The notes: generated from the letters alone by a model not told the origin. 15,834 nt of DNA from Thermoplasmata archaeon (GCA_020350865.1 CP070726.1:1140889-1156722); one strand, 5' to 3'; shown: positions 1 through 6,864, numbered from the stretch's first letter. Program-made: numbers and translations.

Positions 1-92
1 CCGAGCTCATAGACAATACGGGCTCGCTGTTCAGCATCGGAAATTTTTCAGAGGTGGACAGGGCCCTCGATCAGATCTGCCGGAAGTCCTAG
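1..92 (+). CDS. C-terminal end of a truncated protein, possibly von Willebrand factor A-like
   Basis: Only the last 29 codons are in the window (reading from base 3), ending in TAG at 90-92. The visible residues include LFSIGNFSEVDRALDQIC. A hydrophobic strand followed by an amphipathic helix of the form FSEVDRALDQI is what the end of a VWA-type domain often looks like, but this is a weak resemblance over few residues. The frame was chosen because its third codon positions are mostly G or C; another frame stays open to 184 but is arginine-rich with poorer codon bias. It is transcribed towards the minus-strand gene ending at 255. Function cannot be assigned from this stub. Confidence 0.45.
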   Translation, partial: ELIDNTGSLFSIGNFSEVDRALDQICRKS

Positions 93-245
93 ACCCGAAG
101 GAATTCTGGAAAAAGCTGGCGAGGATGGCTTTTGATATGCCATATGGCGCATCCCTTGCCCTTATGACGGTGAATGTATAATAAAAAGCGAATTACATAA
201 AACGAAGAAGAAATAATTGTTTAGATTGACCCAGTTAGAATGATA

Positions 246-253
246 TTTTTTTT
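246..253 (+). terminator. Oligo-T tract, possible archaeal terminator
   Basis: A run of eight T on the plus strand lies about 150 nt downstream of the partial plus-strand gene and just beyond the stop of the converging minus-strand reading frame. Archaeal RNA polymerase stops at oligo-T without needing a hairpin. The placement fits, but there is no further evidence. Confidence 0.3.
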
Positions 254-254
254 A

Positions 255-509
255 TTATCCGGTTACGGTCTGTGAATAATCATTAGTAGGGGCATAGTGC
301 CAATCACCATCATAATAGGCATAGACATATATCCGTACGCCATGGTAAGCGTTATAATTAATCCAGATATTGGCAAAAACCCAACCTTGGTTGTTTGTAT
401 ATACTGGCCCATATGTTGAAATAATGTCATCGTTTGATTTGAGACGAGCCTGAAATCTTATCGGTTCATTTGGAATCGGTACACCTGTTCTGTCTGAGTA
501 TAAATTTGC
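255..509 (-). pseudogene. Same-frame continuation beyond the TAG: Ig-like domain
   Basis: Directly after the TAG at 510-512 the same frame stays open for 84 codons to TAA at 255-257. The translation is protein-like: it begins ANLYSDRTGVPIPNEPIRF, then has ARLKSNDD, STYGPVYTNNQGWVFA and a Tyr-rich end IYVYAYYDGDWHY. The PIPNEPIRF motif followed by TNNQGWVFA is typical of bacterial/archaeal Ig-like (Big) domains on surface proteins. The strand before it (CTVYA) lies upstream of the TAG, so the stop falls inside the first strand of this domain. There is no start codon or ribosome site here, so it can only be expressed by reading through the TAG. It may be a nonsense mutation (CAG to TAG is one step), a pyrrolysine codon, or a sequence error. 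Confidence 0.7.
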
Positions 510-1070
510 CTAAGCATAGACAGTGCAAGCACCTTGTGGTTGTCTATGTCCAACTTCAGTTATATGGACACCAAGTCCCGTAGGAATACGAAAAGTCAAC
601 GCAAAATTATCGTATCCCTTGAATGATATTCCTTGTGTAAGTTGACCTGAGACTTGAATATTATAAGCCCCTGATTGAACTTGCTTGGTTACGAATGAGT
701 CTGAGTAAATTAACTCCCCTAGCTTTATGCGAAGGAATTTGACCATTAGATCAGAAATCCCATCATTATCATAATCTCCAATTACAACTTCTTGTCGTTC
801 TACTGGAATCGACGGTAATTGAAAAGGGTTTTCCAAAATCAACTTCAATTTGATGGTAGAAATGTCAATTTCAGCTGGTTCGTAACCTGATGGGAGTTCA
901 ATATATCCTGTAACCCATTTCCCCCTGCTTTTTAGGTTTAAGTGGTCAGGTTTCAAATCAATTTCTGCATTTAATGCATTATATGTTGATTGAGCAAAAG
1001 TTGAAATTGCACATGTAAAAAGTGTAGCAATCATAATGGTGGAAACCATAATCGCTGTTACCTTTCTCAT
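510..1070 (-). CDS. Secreted surface protein, N-terminal part up to an in-frame TAG
   Basis: 186 codons run from ATG at 1070 to TAG at 510-512. An ATG at 1088 is in frame, but the perfect Shine-Dalgarno GGAGGTGAT (1083-1075) lies inside that extension and 4 nt before the ATG at 1070, so 1070 is the start. The first ~27 residues are a signal peptide (MRKVTAIMVSTIMIATLF, then CAISTFAQ). The mature part begins with a beta-rich domain (AEIDLKPDHLNLKSRGKW, YIELPSGYEPAEIDIS) and a Ca-binding-like loop GDYDNDGISDLMVKF, a domain type seen in archaeal and bacterial secreted proteins. The reading frame continues past the TAG for 84 sense codons (separate entry), so this is probably not the natural C-terminus. 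It stands behind promoter/leader copy A. The role is likely extracellular; substrate unknown. Confidence 0.75.
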   Translation of the reverse strand: MRKVTAIMVSTIMIATLFTCAISTFAQSTYNALNAEIDLKPDHLNLKSRGKWVTGYIELPSGYEPAEIDISTIKLKLILENPFQLPSIPVERQEVVIGDYDNDGISDLMVKFLRIKLGELIYSDSFVTKQVQSGAYNIQVSGQLTQGISFKGYDNFALTFRIPTGLGVHITEVGHRQPQGACTVYA

Positions 1071-1223
1071 CGCAATCACCTCCCCCATCTGTTATTACCA
1101 GTCCTTCATGCTCGATGGCGGCATGAACTCATCCGATCGATCACAATTCCCCGATACCGAACCGATATTTTCCCCGGATATTCTTAACCTCCATAATATG
1201 TTCATTTTCAGGGTATATATACC
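1071..1223 (-). promoter_or_regulatory. Promoter and ~120-nt leader, copy A
   Basis: On the minus strand a palindromic TATA box GGTATATATACC (1223-1212) lies about 147 nt before the ATG at 1070, predicting a start of transcription near 1190 and a leader of about 120 nt. The leader carries a perfect hairpin TTCATGC/GCATGAA (arms 1127-1121 and 1111-1105, 9-nt loop) and ends in the ribosome site GGAGGTGAT. Nearly the same arrangement recurs at 5580-5734. A long conserved leader suggests control at RNA level, which is inference. Confidence 0.5.
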
Positions 1224-1387
1224 TGCCTTGAAAATTTTTAAATAATCTATTTATAGGAGCATTTCAAGAAGGATACATTGTCCCCGACCCTGTTCCCTCC
1301 TAAAAAAAATTTACTATCTGACTAGAACATCTTCCTCTAGTCTGGGGTTGGGGACATCGGGTTATAAAACAATACAGAGGTGTGCCA
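1076..1387 (-). repeat. ~310-bp dispersed duplication, copy A (with 5586-5902)
   Basis: This stretch matches 5586-5902 in the same orientation, from the Shine-Dalgarno site through leader, TATA box and the stem-loop element beyond it. Long identical blocks include the run around GATGGGGGAGGTGA, the TATA region and AAGAAGGATACATTGTCCCC; a few short blocks differ. The duplication stops at the ribosome site, so the two downstream genes are not duplicates of each other. Confidence 0.85.
1280..1355 (+). repeat. ~75-bp inverted-repeat element, copy 1
   Basis: Outer arms GTCCCCGACCC (1280-1290) and GGGGTTGGGGAC (1344-1355) pair with one G-T wobble. A perfect inner stem GACTAGA/TCTAGTC (1320-1326, 1336-1342) abuts the right arm. 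It shares TTCCCTCCT after the left arm and a central CTATCTGA with the other copies. It lies in a non-coding spacer. It is one of five related elements in the window. Confidence 0.75.
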
Positions 1388-1530
1388 TATAACCCTCCCC
1401 AGACCCTCCCAACGGTGAGCATGAAAAAAGTGGGCTCCTGGAGGGTGAAATGAGACGGCAACCCTGAGAGCGAGCGGCTCTTCTTATGATTGCGAAGGTT
1501 ATTTTTCGAGTAATGAAAATAGAGAAAATG

Positions 1531-1609
1531 CGCCCCCAATTCCCCAGAAGGGAGGTTATCGAGATCGAATAACTTGCTTTGCAAGAGGAAGTTCGGGGAA
1601 TTGAGGGCG
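1531..1609 (-). repeat. ~75-bp inverted-repeat element, copy 2
   Basis: Arms CGCCCCCAATTCCCC (1531-1545) and GGGGAATTGAGGGCG (1595-1609) pair at 14 of 15 positions. Two internal hairpins follow: GTTATCG with CGAATAAC (1555-1573, one bulged A) and CTTGC/GCAAG (1573-1585). Read as RNA this would be a branched, three-way structure. The minus-strand orientation matches the other copies (CTTCCTC just after the left arm). The rest of the 1388-1704 spacer shows no supported gene. Confidence 0.75.
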
Positions 1610-1704
1610 GATACAAACCTTGTTAGGGTTTCATCGGTAACAGTATGTCTGGTGTAGGATTTACCACCAAACCCACTCTCGATACGTCCAAATTCCCAAT
1701 TGTA

Positions 1705-3891
1705 TCAGGGCTGCACGTATACGACTGTAATCATGTTGTCGTCCACTGTCAGCCATTGTGTTGTGGAGGGCCAACCCGTAACCCATGCAACTACCCTGTG
1801 GGGGGTGAACCAGACGGTTGTGCCACCGCTGTTTATCTGGAATTCGGTTACCGTGACCATGCTGGTCATGCCGTTTGCGCCCGTGACCCCGCTCCAATAG
1901 GGAACACCGGATCCACCCGGTTGGTAAATCCGAACGTTGGCACCTGCAACGGAAGCCCCGGTACTGAAACTTTTAACCCAAACCCTGAGCCACCACTGCT
2001 GCCACACTCTTCCGACCCTATTGTTGCCTGGAGTAAATGTATTGTCCGTTCCGATCGTGGCCTTGTTGATCGGAGCGCCGTATCTCATCCAGATGCCCCA
2101 ACCGTCATTATTGATGATGGTATTGGTCTTGATCGTTGGTGTCGAGTAGTAGCCGAAGATGCCGCCGTAGTCGTTCACCCATGTCCAACCGTTATTGTCG
2201 ATCGTATTGGCTTCGATTGTCCCTGCAGAATAGCTCAGATAGATACCTGTGAATCCATTATCATGGATGCTGTTCCTTTTTATTATCGGGTTGGATCTGT
2301 AGCTGTAGATACCATGGTAACCGTTGTATCTTATGATGTTATAACCGTCTATGATTGCCGAGGGGGTGTAGTAGCAGAGGATGCCGTGGTAGGTATGTCT
2401 TTCTACCGTGTTGTATTTGATGGTAGGGTTACCTCGGTAAACCATGATGCCGTAGTAGGAATATGCAATCCAGTTGCCATCGATTGTCGGTGGAGAGTAA
2501 TAGCACAGGATGTTATAATACCGGTTATAGTATATGGAATTGGATTGGATCGTGACCTGCTGCGATGAGTAGTAACAATAGATACCGGTCCAGCTATTCC
2601 TATAGATGATGCTACCGATAATAGTTGCTGCGCCGGCATTATACAACTTTATCCCGTGTCCGAGGATATTATTATTCCTGGCATTCCACAGGATCCAGCT
2701 CGATTGGATCAATGGGTTGGCAGTGGCTCCTTCCACGTAAATGCCTGTACCGGTACCCCAGGAAGAACCACAGTAAAACACTGCAACATAGGGCCAGAGG
2801 GTAGGTGAGCTGCCGTAGCATCCGATGCCGACGGTATCGCAATCACTGACATAGGTCCGCCTGAACATGGACTGTTTGGCGGGGTTGTTGTTCCTCAATT
2901 GGATGCCGCCTGAATCTGTTTGACCCCAGACATTCCTTATCCAAGACCAAGTTCCCGTATTTGGCGATTCACTGCATATCAGTCTGCCGTCAACCTCGAA
3001 TCGATAGGTGTTTGCGGGATTGAAGGGCCATCCGTTATGAATCGTCGAGCCGCGCACCATGAGCGTTCCGCGGTGCATAACCCATATTCTCCATTGCCCG
3101 CGAGCCGTGCAGCCCATATTGACGCTGGTGTCGAGATAAACGAGCGTCCCACTTTCCACTATGACGTCCGGCGCTACCATATAGCAGTTTTCCAATGTTA
3201 GGGTTGCCTCGTCGGTAACCACTAGATCGCCCCTGAGAATAAGGATCTCATCTGTGATGGTGGTGTCCTCGTTTACTATCCAATCCTCTGTTATCTCTGT
3301 CACGGGGATATCGTCCCTTGCCACGTAGAACATTACCCCGTCTTCATATTCGATAGTGGCATCATTAGCCTTGTAGCTGAAGCCCAGTCTTAGTTCATAA
3401 TCCCCGCTCGTAATGGGCGTCCATGTAAATGTCGCTACTACTTCTTCTCCGGGTATAACTGCACCGTAAGCAAATGTCGTTAGATAGGTCGCTGTCTCTA
3501 TATAGGGCTCTTCAGGCAGGTTGCCCTCCTCAGGGTCTAGGAACTCGAAAGTCACTGCATAGACCTCGATATTCACGTCGGTAACATACCCTGCACCATT
3601 ATTACCAAACGTAAAGCTTAGGGTTGTGTCCGCGTTTACAAAGAGTATCTCGGGATGCATCGTGGCCTGAGTTGCAGTGCTGTCTGCTAGATAGAAATCG
3701 TACTCCTCTACCTCCGGCTCACTAGGAATGGATTCATCCGGTGGTAACGGAAAGTCGGGTTCCGGTTCTTCTGCACTTACGTTCGTGGATATCGGTTCCA
3801 TTACGTTCTCAAATGCCGATGACACAAGCATAGCAGCGAGTGCCACTATGCAGAGCATTATGCTCAGTTTCGCTTTTCTTCTTTTTTCCAT
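1705..3891 (-). CDS. Secreted right-handed beta-helix protein
   Basis: 728 residues. The ATG at 3891 is preceded by GGAGGA with 8-nt spacing; an in-frame TTG at 3906 overlaps that ribosome site and is not used. Residues 1-45 are a basic start plus hydrophobic signal segment (LSIMLCIVALAAMLVSSAF). An acidic, proline-rich stretch follows, then an Ig/CARDB-like domain (about 70-190). The main body (about 200-600) is made of ~22-residue turns such as GNWIAYSYYGIMVYRGNPTI and SIYYNRYYNILCYYSPPTI, the pattern of PbH1/NosD-type parallel beta-helices, rich in Tyr, Asn and Gly. The last ~110 residues form a Cna-B/carboxypeptidase-regulatory-like beta-sandwich (VWVKSFSTGASVAGANVRIY). No C-terminal membrane anchor is visible, so it is probably released or held non-covalently. 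Beta-helices often bind or cut polysaccharides; no catalytic residues can be assigned. Stop is TGA. Confidence 0.9.
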   Translation of the reverse strand: MEKRRKAKLSIMLCIVALAAMLVSSAFENVMEPISTNVSAEEPEPDFPLPPDESIPSEPEVEEYDFYLADSTATQATMHPEILFVNADTTLSFTFGNNGAGYVTDVNIEVYAVTFEFLDPEEGNLPEEPYIETATYLTTFAYGAVIPGEEVVATFTWTPITSGDYELRLGFSYKANDATIEYEDGVMFYVARDDIPVTEITEDWIVNEDTTITDEILILRGDLVVTDEATLTLENCYMVAPDVIVESGTLVYLDTSVNMGCTARGQWRIWVMHRGTLMVRGSTIHNGWPFNPANTYRFEVDGRLICSESPNTGTWSWIRNVWGQTDSGGIQLRNNNPAKQSMFRRTYVSDCDTVGIGCYGSSPTLWPYVAVFYCGSSWGTGTGIYVEGATANPLIQSSWILWNARNNNILGHGIKLYNAGAATIIGSIIYRNSWTGIYCYYSSQQVTIQSNSIYYNRYYNILCYYSPPTIDGNWIAYSYYGIMVYRGNPTIKYNTVERHTYHGILCYYTPSAIIDGYNIIRYNGYHGIYSYRSNPIIKRNSIHDNGFTGIYLSYSAGTIEANTIDNNGWTWVNDYGGIFGYYSTPTIKTNTIINNDGWGIWMRYGAPINKATIGTDNTFTPGNNRVGRVWQQWWLRVWVKSFSTGASVAGANVRIYQPGGSGVPYWSGVTGANGMTSMVTVTEFQINSGGTTVWFTPHRVVAWVTGWPSTTQWLTVDDNMITVVYVQP

Positions 3892-3970
3892 TTTCTTTTC
3901 CTCCAAGAACGTCTTGTTATTTCCATTGTCATTCGATATACAAGGGATTTATTGGAAAATTTAGTACAAA

Positions 3971-3980
3971 ATTATATATA
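3971..3980 (-). promoter_or_regulatory. TATA box of the beta-helix gene
   Basis: TATATATAAT on the minus strand lies about 85 nt before the ATG at 3891. It predicts transcription start near 3950 and a leader of about 60 nt that carries the GGAGGA ribosome site. The upstream AT-rich stretch repeats AATTATATCG twice (4012-4021 and 4061-4070), which may be regulator sites. Confidence 0.45.
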
Positions 3981-4299
3981 GTCATGAAAAAGGCCAGTCT
4001 ATAGAAAGGTAATTATATCGTAAGTAAAATGTTACTTTCAAAGCCTTTCATAACGGTTTTAATTATATCGATTTTTCTAGAATTTTATTAGCATTTGCAC
4101 ACATGGGAGAGAGGAAATACCCCGTTCTTTTCAACAAAATTAGCAGAAAAAATATTATTCCATAATCTGTTTCAAGCGCGCTAAGAACGCAAATCCGAGA
4201 ATACCGCGGCGTAGGTGTGCCAAGGTGCACCCCCAAGGATCTGATATAGGCAAAAAGTGTTCCACAAAATATATATGGAATCCTGAAATAGGATCGCCT

Positions 4300-4369
4300 G
4301 TCCCCAATCCCTTCCCTTCCTCGCATTCGCGGCTATCTAACCCGAAATTATTTTTAAGGGATTGGGGGC
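4300..4369 (+). repeat. ~75-bp inverted-repeat element, copy 3
   Basis: Arms CCCCAATCCC (4302-4311) and GGGATTGGGG (4358-4367) are perfectly complementary. Compared with copies 1 and 4, the arm bases differ on both sides in a way that keeps pairing. Between the arms are TTCCCTTCCTCGC and CGCGGCTATCT, shared with copy 5 at 7299-7372 in opposite orientation. Confidence 0.75.
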
Positions 4370-5090
4370 GTGTTTCTCATTAGATCTGCAGCTGTGGTGC
4401 ACCTGCCAGCACCACACCGCGTGGACCTGGAGCTCACCGCAACGTTCGATAATTGTGTTGCGATTCTCGAAGGATTAGGCACCACACGGAGCGCCATTTC
4501 CGGAACATCAGCATGAAAGTCTGGAGAGTATCCTTGTTGATTTTCAGATGAAAAATTTTATAATCAATTAGAAAATAATAATAGCTGTCAGGTCAACGCC
4601 CCGGTTATCAACAACCCGTCCCTGCACAAACTCGACTACCTGACCCGAAAATCTCCTCCTATGTTGAGATCGGGGCCTTTTTTCTTCATTAGCTGCGGCA
4701 GGGCAGCCTGCAGGATTTGGGACCGGACCGCATCCGGGGCATGCCCCTGTTCTTGTCAGATTTTTTGAAAAAGGTGCGAATACCCCCTTCTGGGTTGCCA
4801 TCCATGCATGAAATTCATAGGGGTAAACGCCTCTTTTCACCGATCGAGAGGATTGTTTTCGAGGGTAAATGTAAAAATGCCATTATCGAGAGAATTGGTA
4901 TACCATGTCTACAGGGTATACACTGATGAGCCGCAGTGTGTTCAGGCCTCCCCCCTCTGCCATCTCAAGTCCTCCCTACCCGGTGGGCCGCAGGGGATCA
5001 TTCCTTACGATAACCGTAAATACACTTCATCTTTCCCCCAAATGACAAACAAGGAAAGTTATGTGTTCAATTTTATGCCTTGTAGGTTCA
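4370..5090. other. Gene-free spacer with several hairpins
   Basis: I see no convincing protein gene here. The stretch holds two perfect hairpins in a row, GTGGTGC/GCACCAC (4394-4415) and CGCAAC/GTTGCG (4438-4462), a candidate small RNA (4585-4685, own entry) and an inverted repeat GTATACC/GGTATAC (4898-4904, 4915-4921). A minus-strand frame of 90 codons (4568-4840) is open, and its end (VVEFVQGRVVDNRGVDLT) looks mildly protein-like, but it has no good ribosome site and its middle is Pro/Cys/Arg-rich; I do not call it. No tRNA was recognised. Confidence 0.5.
4556..4690 (+). ncRNA. Candidate small structured RNA with TATA box and oligo-T end
   Basis: A TATA-like TTTTATAA (4556-4563) after an A-run predicts a transcript start near 4585. 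There a long-range stem begins, GTCAGGT (4587-4593) with ACCTGAC (4638-4644), enclosing a smaller hairpin GGTT/AACC (4603-4616). A run of six T (4678-4683) follows GATCGGGGCC, fitting an archaeal stop. The predicted RNA is about 100 nt. It matches no RNA class I know. An overlapping minus-strand open frame is the rival reading. Confidence 0.3.
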
Positions 5091-5579
5091 TTATGGATAG
5101 TGTGTCTGCACTGCATCGATCTCGGGTCCGGGCCAGCTGCCACCGGTTCCGTCAATGGCAAATATTGCTATCATGTTGAACCTTTGCATGCTGAGGCCGA
5201 GGTCGAAACTAACCGTCCAATCGGAATCATAGGCATAACCGCATACTGTCGATATGAAAATGGGCATTCGATCCCATATTCCGTAATGCACTTCATAACC
5301 CTCGCTCGAATTGTCGATATCAAGGCCGTAGACAGTGACATCCGTTCCATTGCGGAGTTCAAATGTGCTGTTGATGATGATATATATCCTTCCATCGTAA
5401 TTGGTTGATATTCCAAGACTTGTGACATTATAATCCGGCCTGCCGATGATATTTCTCGGTTGTGTGGCGATTGAGAACCTTTTGTCCCAGTCTTCACCCC
5501 AGGCTGCACTCACGGAGTTCGCAGTAAACAACGTTAGCATGATTATCACGAACATAGCAAATAGAAATGCCCGTTTCAT
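5091..5579 (-). CDS. Small secreted protein of unknown function
   Basis: 162 residues from ATG at 5579, which stands 6 nt after a perfect GGAGGTGA ribosome site (5593-5586); stop TAA. Residues 1-25 are a signal peptide (MKRAFLFAMFVIIMLTLF, cleavage likely after NSVSA). The mature ~137 residues are rich in beta-strand pattern and aromatic residues (YDGRIYIIINSTFELRNGT, YEVHYGIWDRMPIFIST, WTVSFDLGLSMQRFNMIAIF). A single Cys in the mature part rules out an internal disulphide. There is no membrane anchor. Potential N-glycosylation sequons (NST, NGT, NSS) are present. It shares its promoter and leader with the gene at 510-1070, but the proteins themselves are not alike, so common control with different cargo is likely. 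No family recognised. Confidence 0.8.
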   Translation of the reverse strand: MKRAFLFAMFVIIMLTLFTANSVSAAWGEDWDKRFSIATQPRNIIGRPDYNVTSLGISTNYDGRIYIIINSTFELRNGTDVTVYGLDIDNSSEGYEVHYGIWDRMPIFISTVCGYAYDSDWTVSFDLGLSMQRFNMIAIFAIDGTGGSWPGPEIDAVQTHYP

Positions 5580-5734
5580 TTGTATTCACCTCCCCCATCT
5601 GTTATTACCAGTCCTTCACGTCCCGATGGCAGCATGAACTCATCCGTTCGAACACAATTCCCCGGTGTCGTTCCGATATTTTCCCCGGTTATTCATGCTC
5701 TCTTTGATAAGTTCATTTTCAGGGTATATATACC
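5580..5734 (-). promoter_or_regulatory. Promoter and ~120-nt leader, copy B
   Basis: The palindromic TATA box GGTATATATACC (5734-5723) lies about 149 nt before the ATG at 5579, the same spacing as in copy A. The leader keeps the hairpin (TTCATG with CGTGAA, one G-U pair in place of A-U) and the ribosome site GGAGGTGA. An 8-bp palindrome differs between copies on both sides at once: GATCGATC in A, GTTCGAAC in B. These paired changes hint at selection on symmetry or pairing. Confidence 0.5.
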
Positions 5735-5902
5735 TGCCTTGAAAATTTTTAAACAATCTATTTATAGGCGTATTTCAAGAAGGATACATTGTCCCCAACC
5801 CCGTTCCCTTCCCAAAAATATATTTTACTGTCCTACGAGAGTGCCTTCCTCTTTTCGGGGTTGGGGACGTTGGGTTATAAAACTAGAACAGAGGCGTTCC
5901 AC
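5586..5902 (-). repeat. ~310-bp dispersed duplication, copy B (with 1076-1387)
   Basis: Same orientation and extent as copy A: ribosome site, leader, TATA box, then stem-loop element and GGGTTATAAAAC. Similarity ends just before the coding region and shortly after the stem-loop. Confidence 0.85.
5791..5868 (+). repeat. ~75-bp inverted-repeat element, copy 4
   Basis: Arms GTCCCCAACCCCG (5791-5803) and CGGGGTTGGGGAC (5856-5868) are a perfect 13-bp inverted repeat. TTCCCTTCC follows the left arm, and CTTCCTC precedes the right arm as in copy 1. It is part of the larger duplication B. Confidence 0.8.
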
Positions 5903-6242
5903 ATAAACCGCTCCCGACTATTTCAAAACATCCCTCCCCGCATCATCGTTTTTGTCCCGCGGGCAACCGAGTCGAGGCCACAGATGACAGTGTCGGCGAC
6001 ACACATGCCTTTGTAACCTCAAGTCCTCTACCACTTTCTTCTGTCTTCAAATACGAAAACGATTTTGAGCCTAATTAAGGTTATATGAAGAATCTCCGTT
6101 AGACTGGTTGCGCACCTCTCCAGATCAGTGTGGCGCAGGTGTGTCACATGGCACACAGCTACCCTTTTTTTAATAAAGATATTCCTGAATTGGAGTCCTA
6201 CTTGCCCGAAACTGATACCTCCGCTTTTGACTTTTAAAATTT
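5903..6242. other. Spacer with hairpins, no gene seen
   Basis: It contains a perfect hairpin GTGTC-GGC-GACAC (5990-6002) and a second hairpin GTGTGTC-ACAT-GGCACAC (6139-6156) followed 8 nt later by seven T (6165-6171), terminator-like on the plus strand. A TATA-like TTATAAAAC in the duplicated block (about 5875-5883) could drive a plus-strand RNA across this spacer. A minus-strand open frame at 6028-6276 lacks a ribosome site and protein-like character. Confidence 0.4.
6139..6156. repeat. Short hairpin repeat, copy 1
   Basis: GTGTGTC, loop ACAT, GGCACAC: seven pairs including one wobble. With its left flank GCGCAG it recurs at 6786-6803 with the change T to C in the left arm, which turns the wobble into a full pair. 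Confidence 0.5.
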
Positions 6243-6611
6243 TTATGTTGTGGATAATAATCGGCTTTTTCCACAATTAGGGCAGGTTTCCACATTGTCG
6301 TTCGTTTGGTAGAGACAACGAGGGCAATAGAATTTATAGATCTTAGGGAGGTTGCGAAGATTATCAGTTGTCAATCTTCTAATCTCTGCTCTCTCTTCTT
6401 CTCTGCCTTTTGATTTTGCTGTATGAAAAAGATATAAGACTATGGTAAGCATTAAAAAATAAATCAAAAAAAAGAAATGTGCTTCAACATTTATCCCGAT
6501 CATAAATAAGATTGAGGTAAGAATATATGTGGTCCCGAAAGCGAATATAAAGAGAGCCATTATTTGGAAAAAAAAATACGTAGATGATTTCTCTCTTTTG
6601 TTTCTCGTCAT
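6243..6611 (-). CDS. Small two-span membrane protein with C-terminal zinc ribbon
   Basis: 122 residues from ATG at 6611; stop TAA. A basic start (MTRNKREKSS) precedes two hydrophobic spans at about 13-40 (FFFQIMALFIFAFGTTYILT) and 45-62 (HFFFLIYFLMLTIVLYLF). A charged segment (KSKGREEERAEIRRL) follows, then a zinc ribbon with C96-P-R-C99 and C110-P-N-C113-G. By the positive-inside rule both ends face the cytoplasm. No strong ribosome site precedes the ATG. AT-rich TATA-like sequence lies at 6676-6700. Zinc ribbons of this kind mediate metal-stabilised protein or nucleic-acid contacts; the partner is unknown. The combination of membrane spans and zinc ribbon is also seen, much enlarged, in the gene at the right edge. 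Family not recognised. Confidence 0.75.
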   Translation of the reverse strand: MTRNKREKSSTYFFFQIMALFIFAFGTTYILTSILFMIGINVEAHFFFLIYFLMLTIVLYLFHTAKSKGREEERAEIRRLTTDNLRNLPKIYKFYCPRCLYQTNDNVETCPNCGKSRLLSTT

Positions 6612-6785
6612 AATCTGACAGCCTATCCTATTCCTTCAATCCTCGCTCCGATAACATACCGAGCTACCGTACAACAATATATTCAATTTATGATAAATAA
6701 TTTCCGTCCCTTAGAATATGGTTCGCCGGGGTGTGTGAGGGCGGTGCCAACTCAACCACAGTGCGCTCAGAGAATGAAAGCGCAG

Positions 6786-6803
6786 GTGTGCCGCATGGCA
6801 CAT
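6786..6803. repeat. Short hairpin repeat, copy 2
   Basis: GTGTGCC, loop GCAT, GGCACAT; the same hairpin as at 6139-6156 with the same GCGCAG left flank. Just before it AGCGC (from 6780) pairs with GCGCT upstream, giving a second small stem. Confidence 0.5.
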
Positions 6804-6864
6804 CCCCCTATCATGAGAATCGCATTTCGCACCTGGACAGTCATTCCAAATTCAAACCCGCGTC

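Noticed and set aside
1645..2568. A 307-codon plus-strand open frame
   Set aside because: It lies opposite the beta-helix gene, whose repeats, signal peptide and ribosome site are clear; the plus-strand translation is an unstructured mirror of those repeats.
4063..4326. An 87-codon minus-strand frame
   Set aside because: It starts in or near repeat copy 3, has no ribosome site, and its composition is not protein-like.
4438..4462. tRNA T-arm, suggested by GTTCGAT in a hairpin loop
   Set aside because: No acceptor stem, D-arm or anticodon arm can be fitted around it.
6028..6276. An 82-codon minus-strand frame overlapping the end of the zinc-ribbon membrane gene
   Set aside because: It crosses the hairpin repeat and has no ribosome site or recognisable feature.
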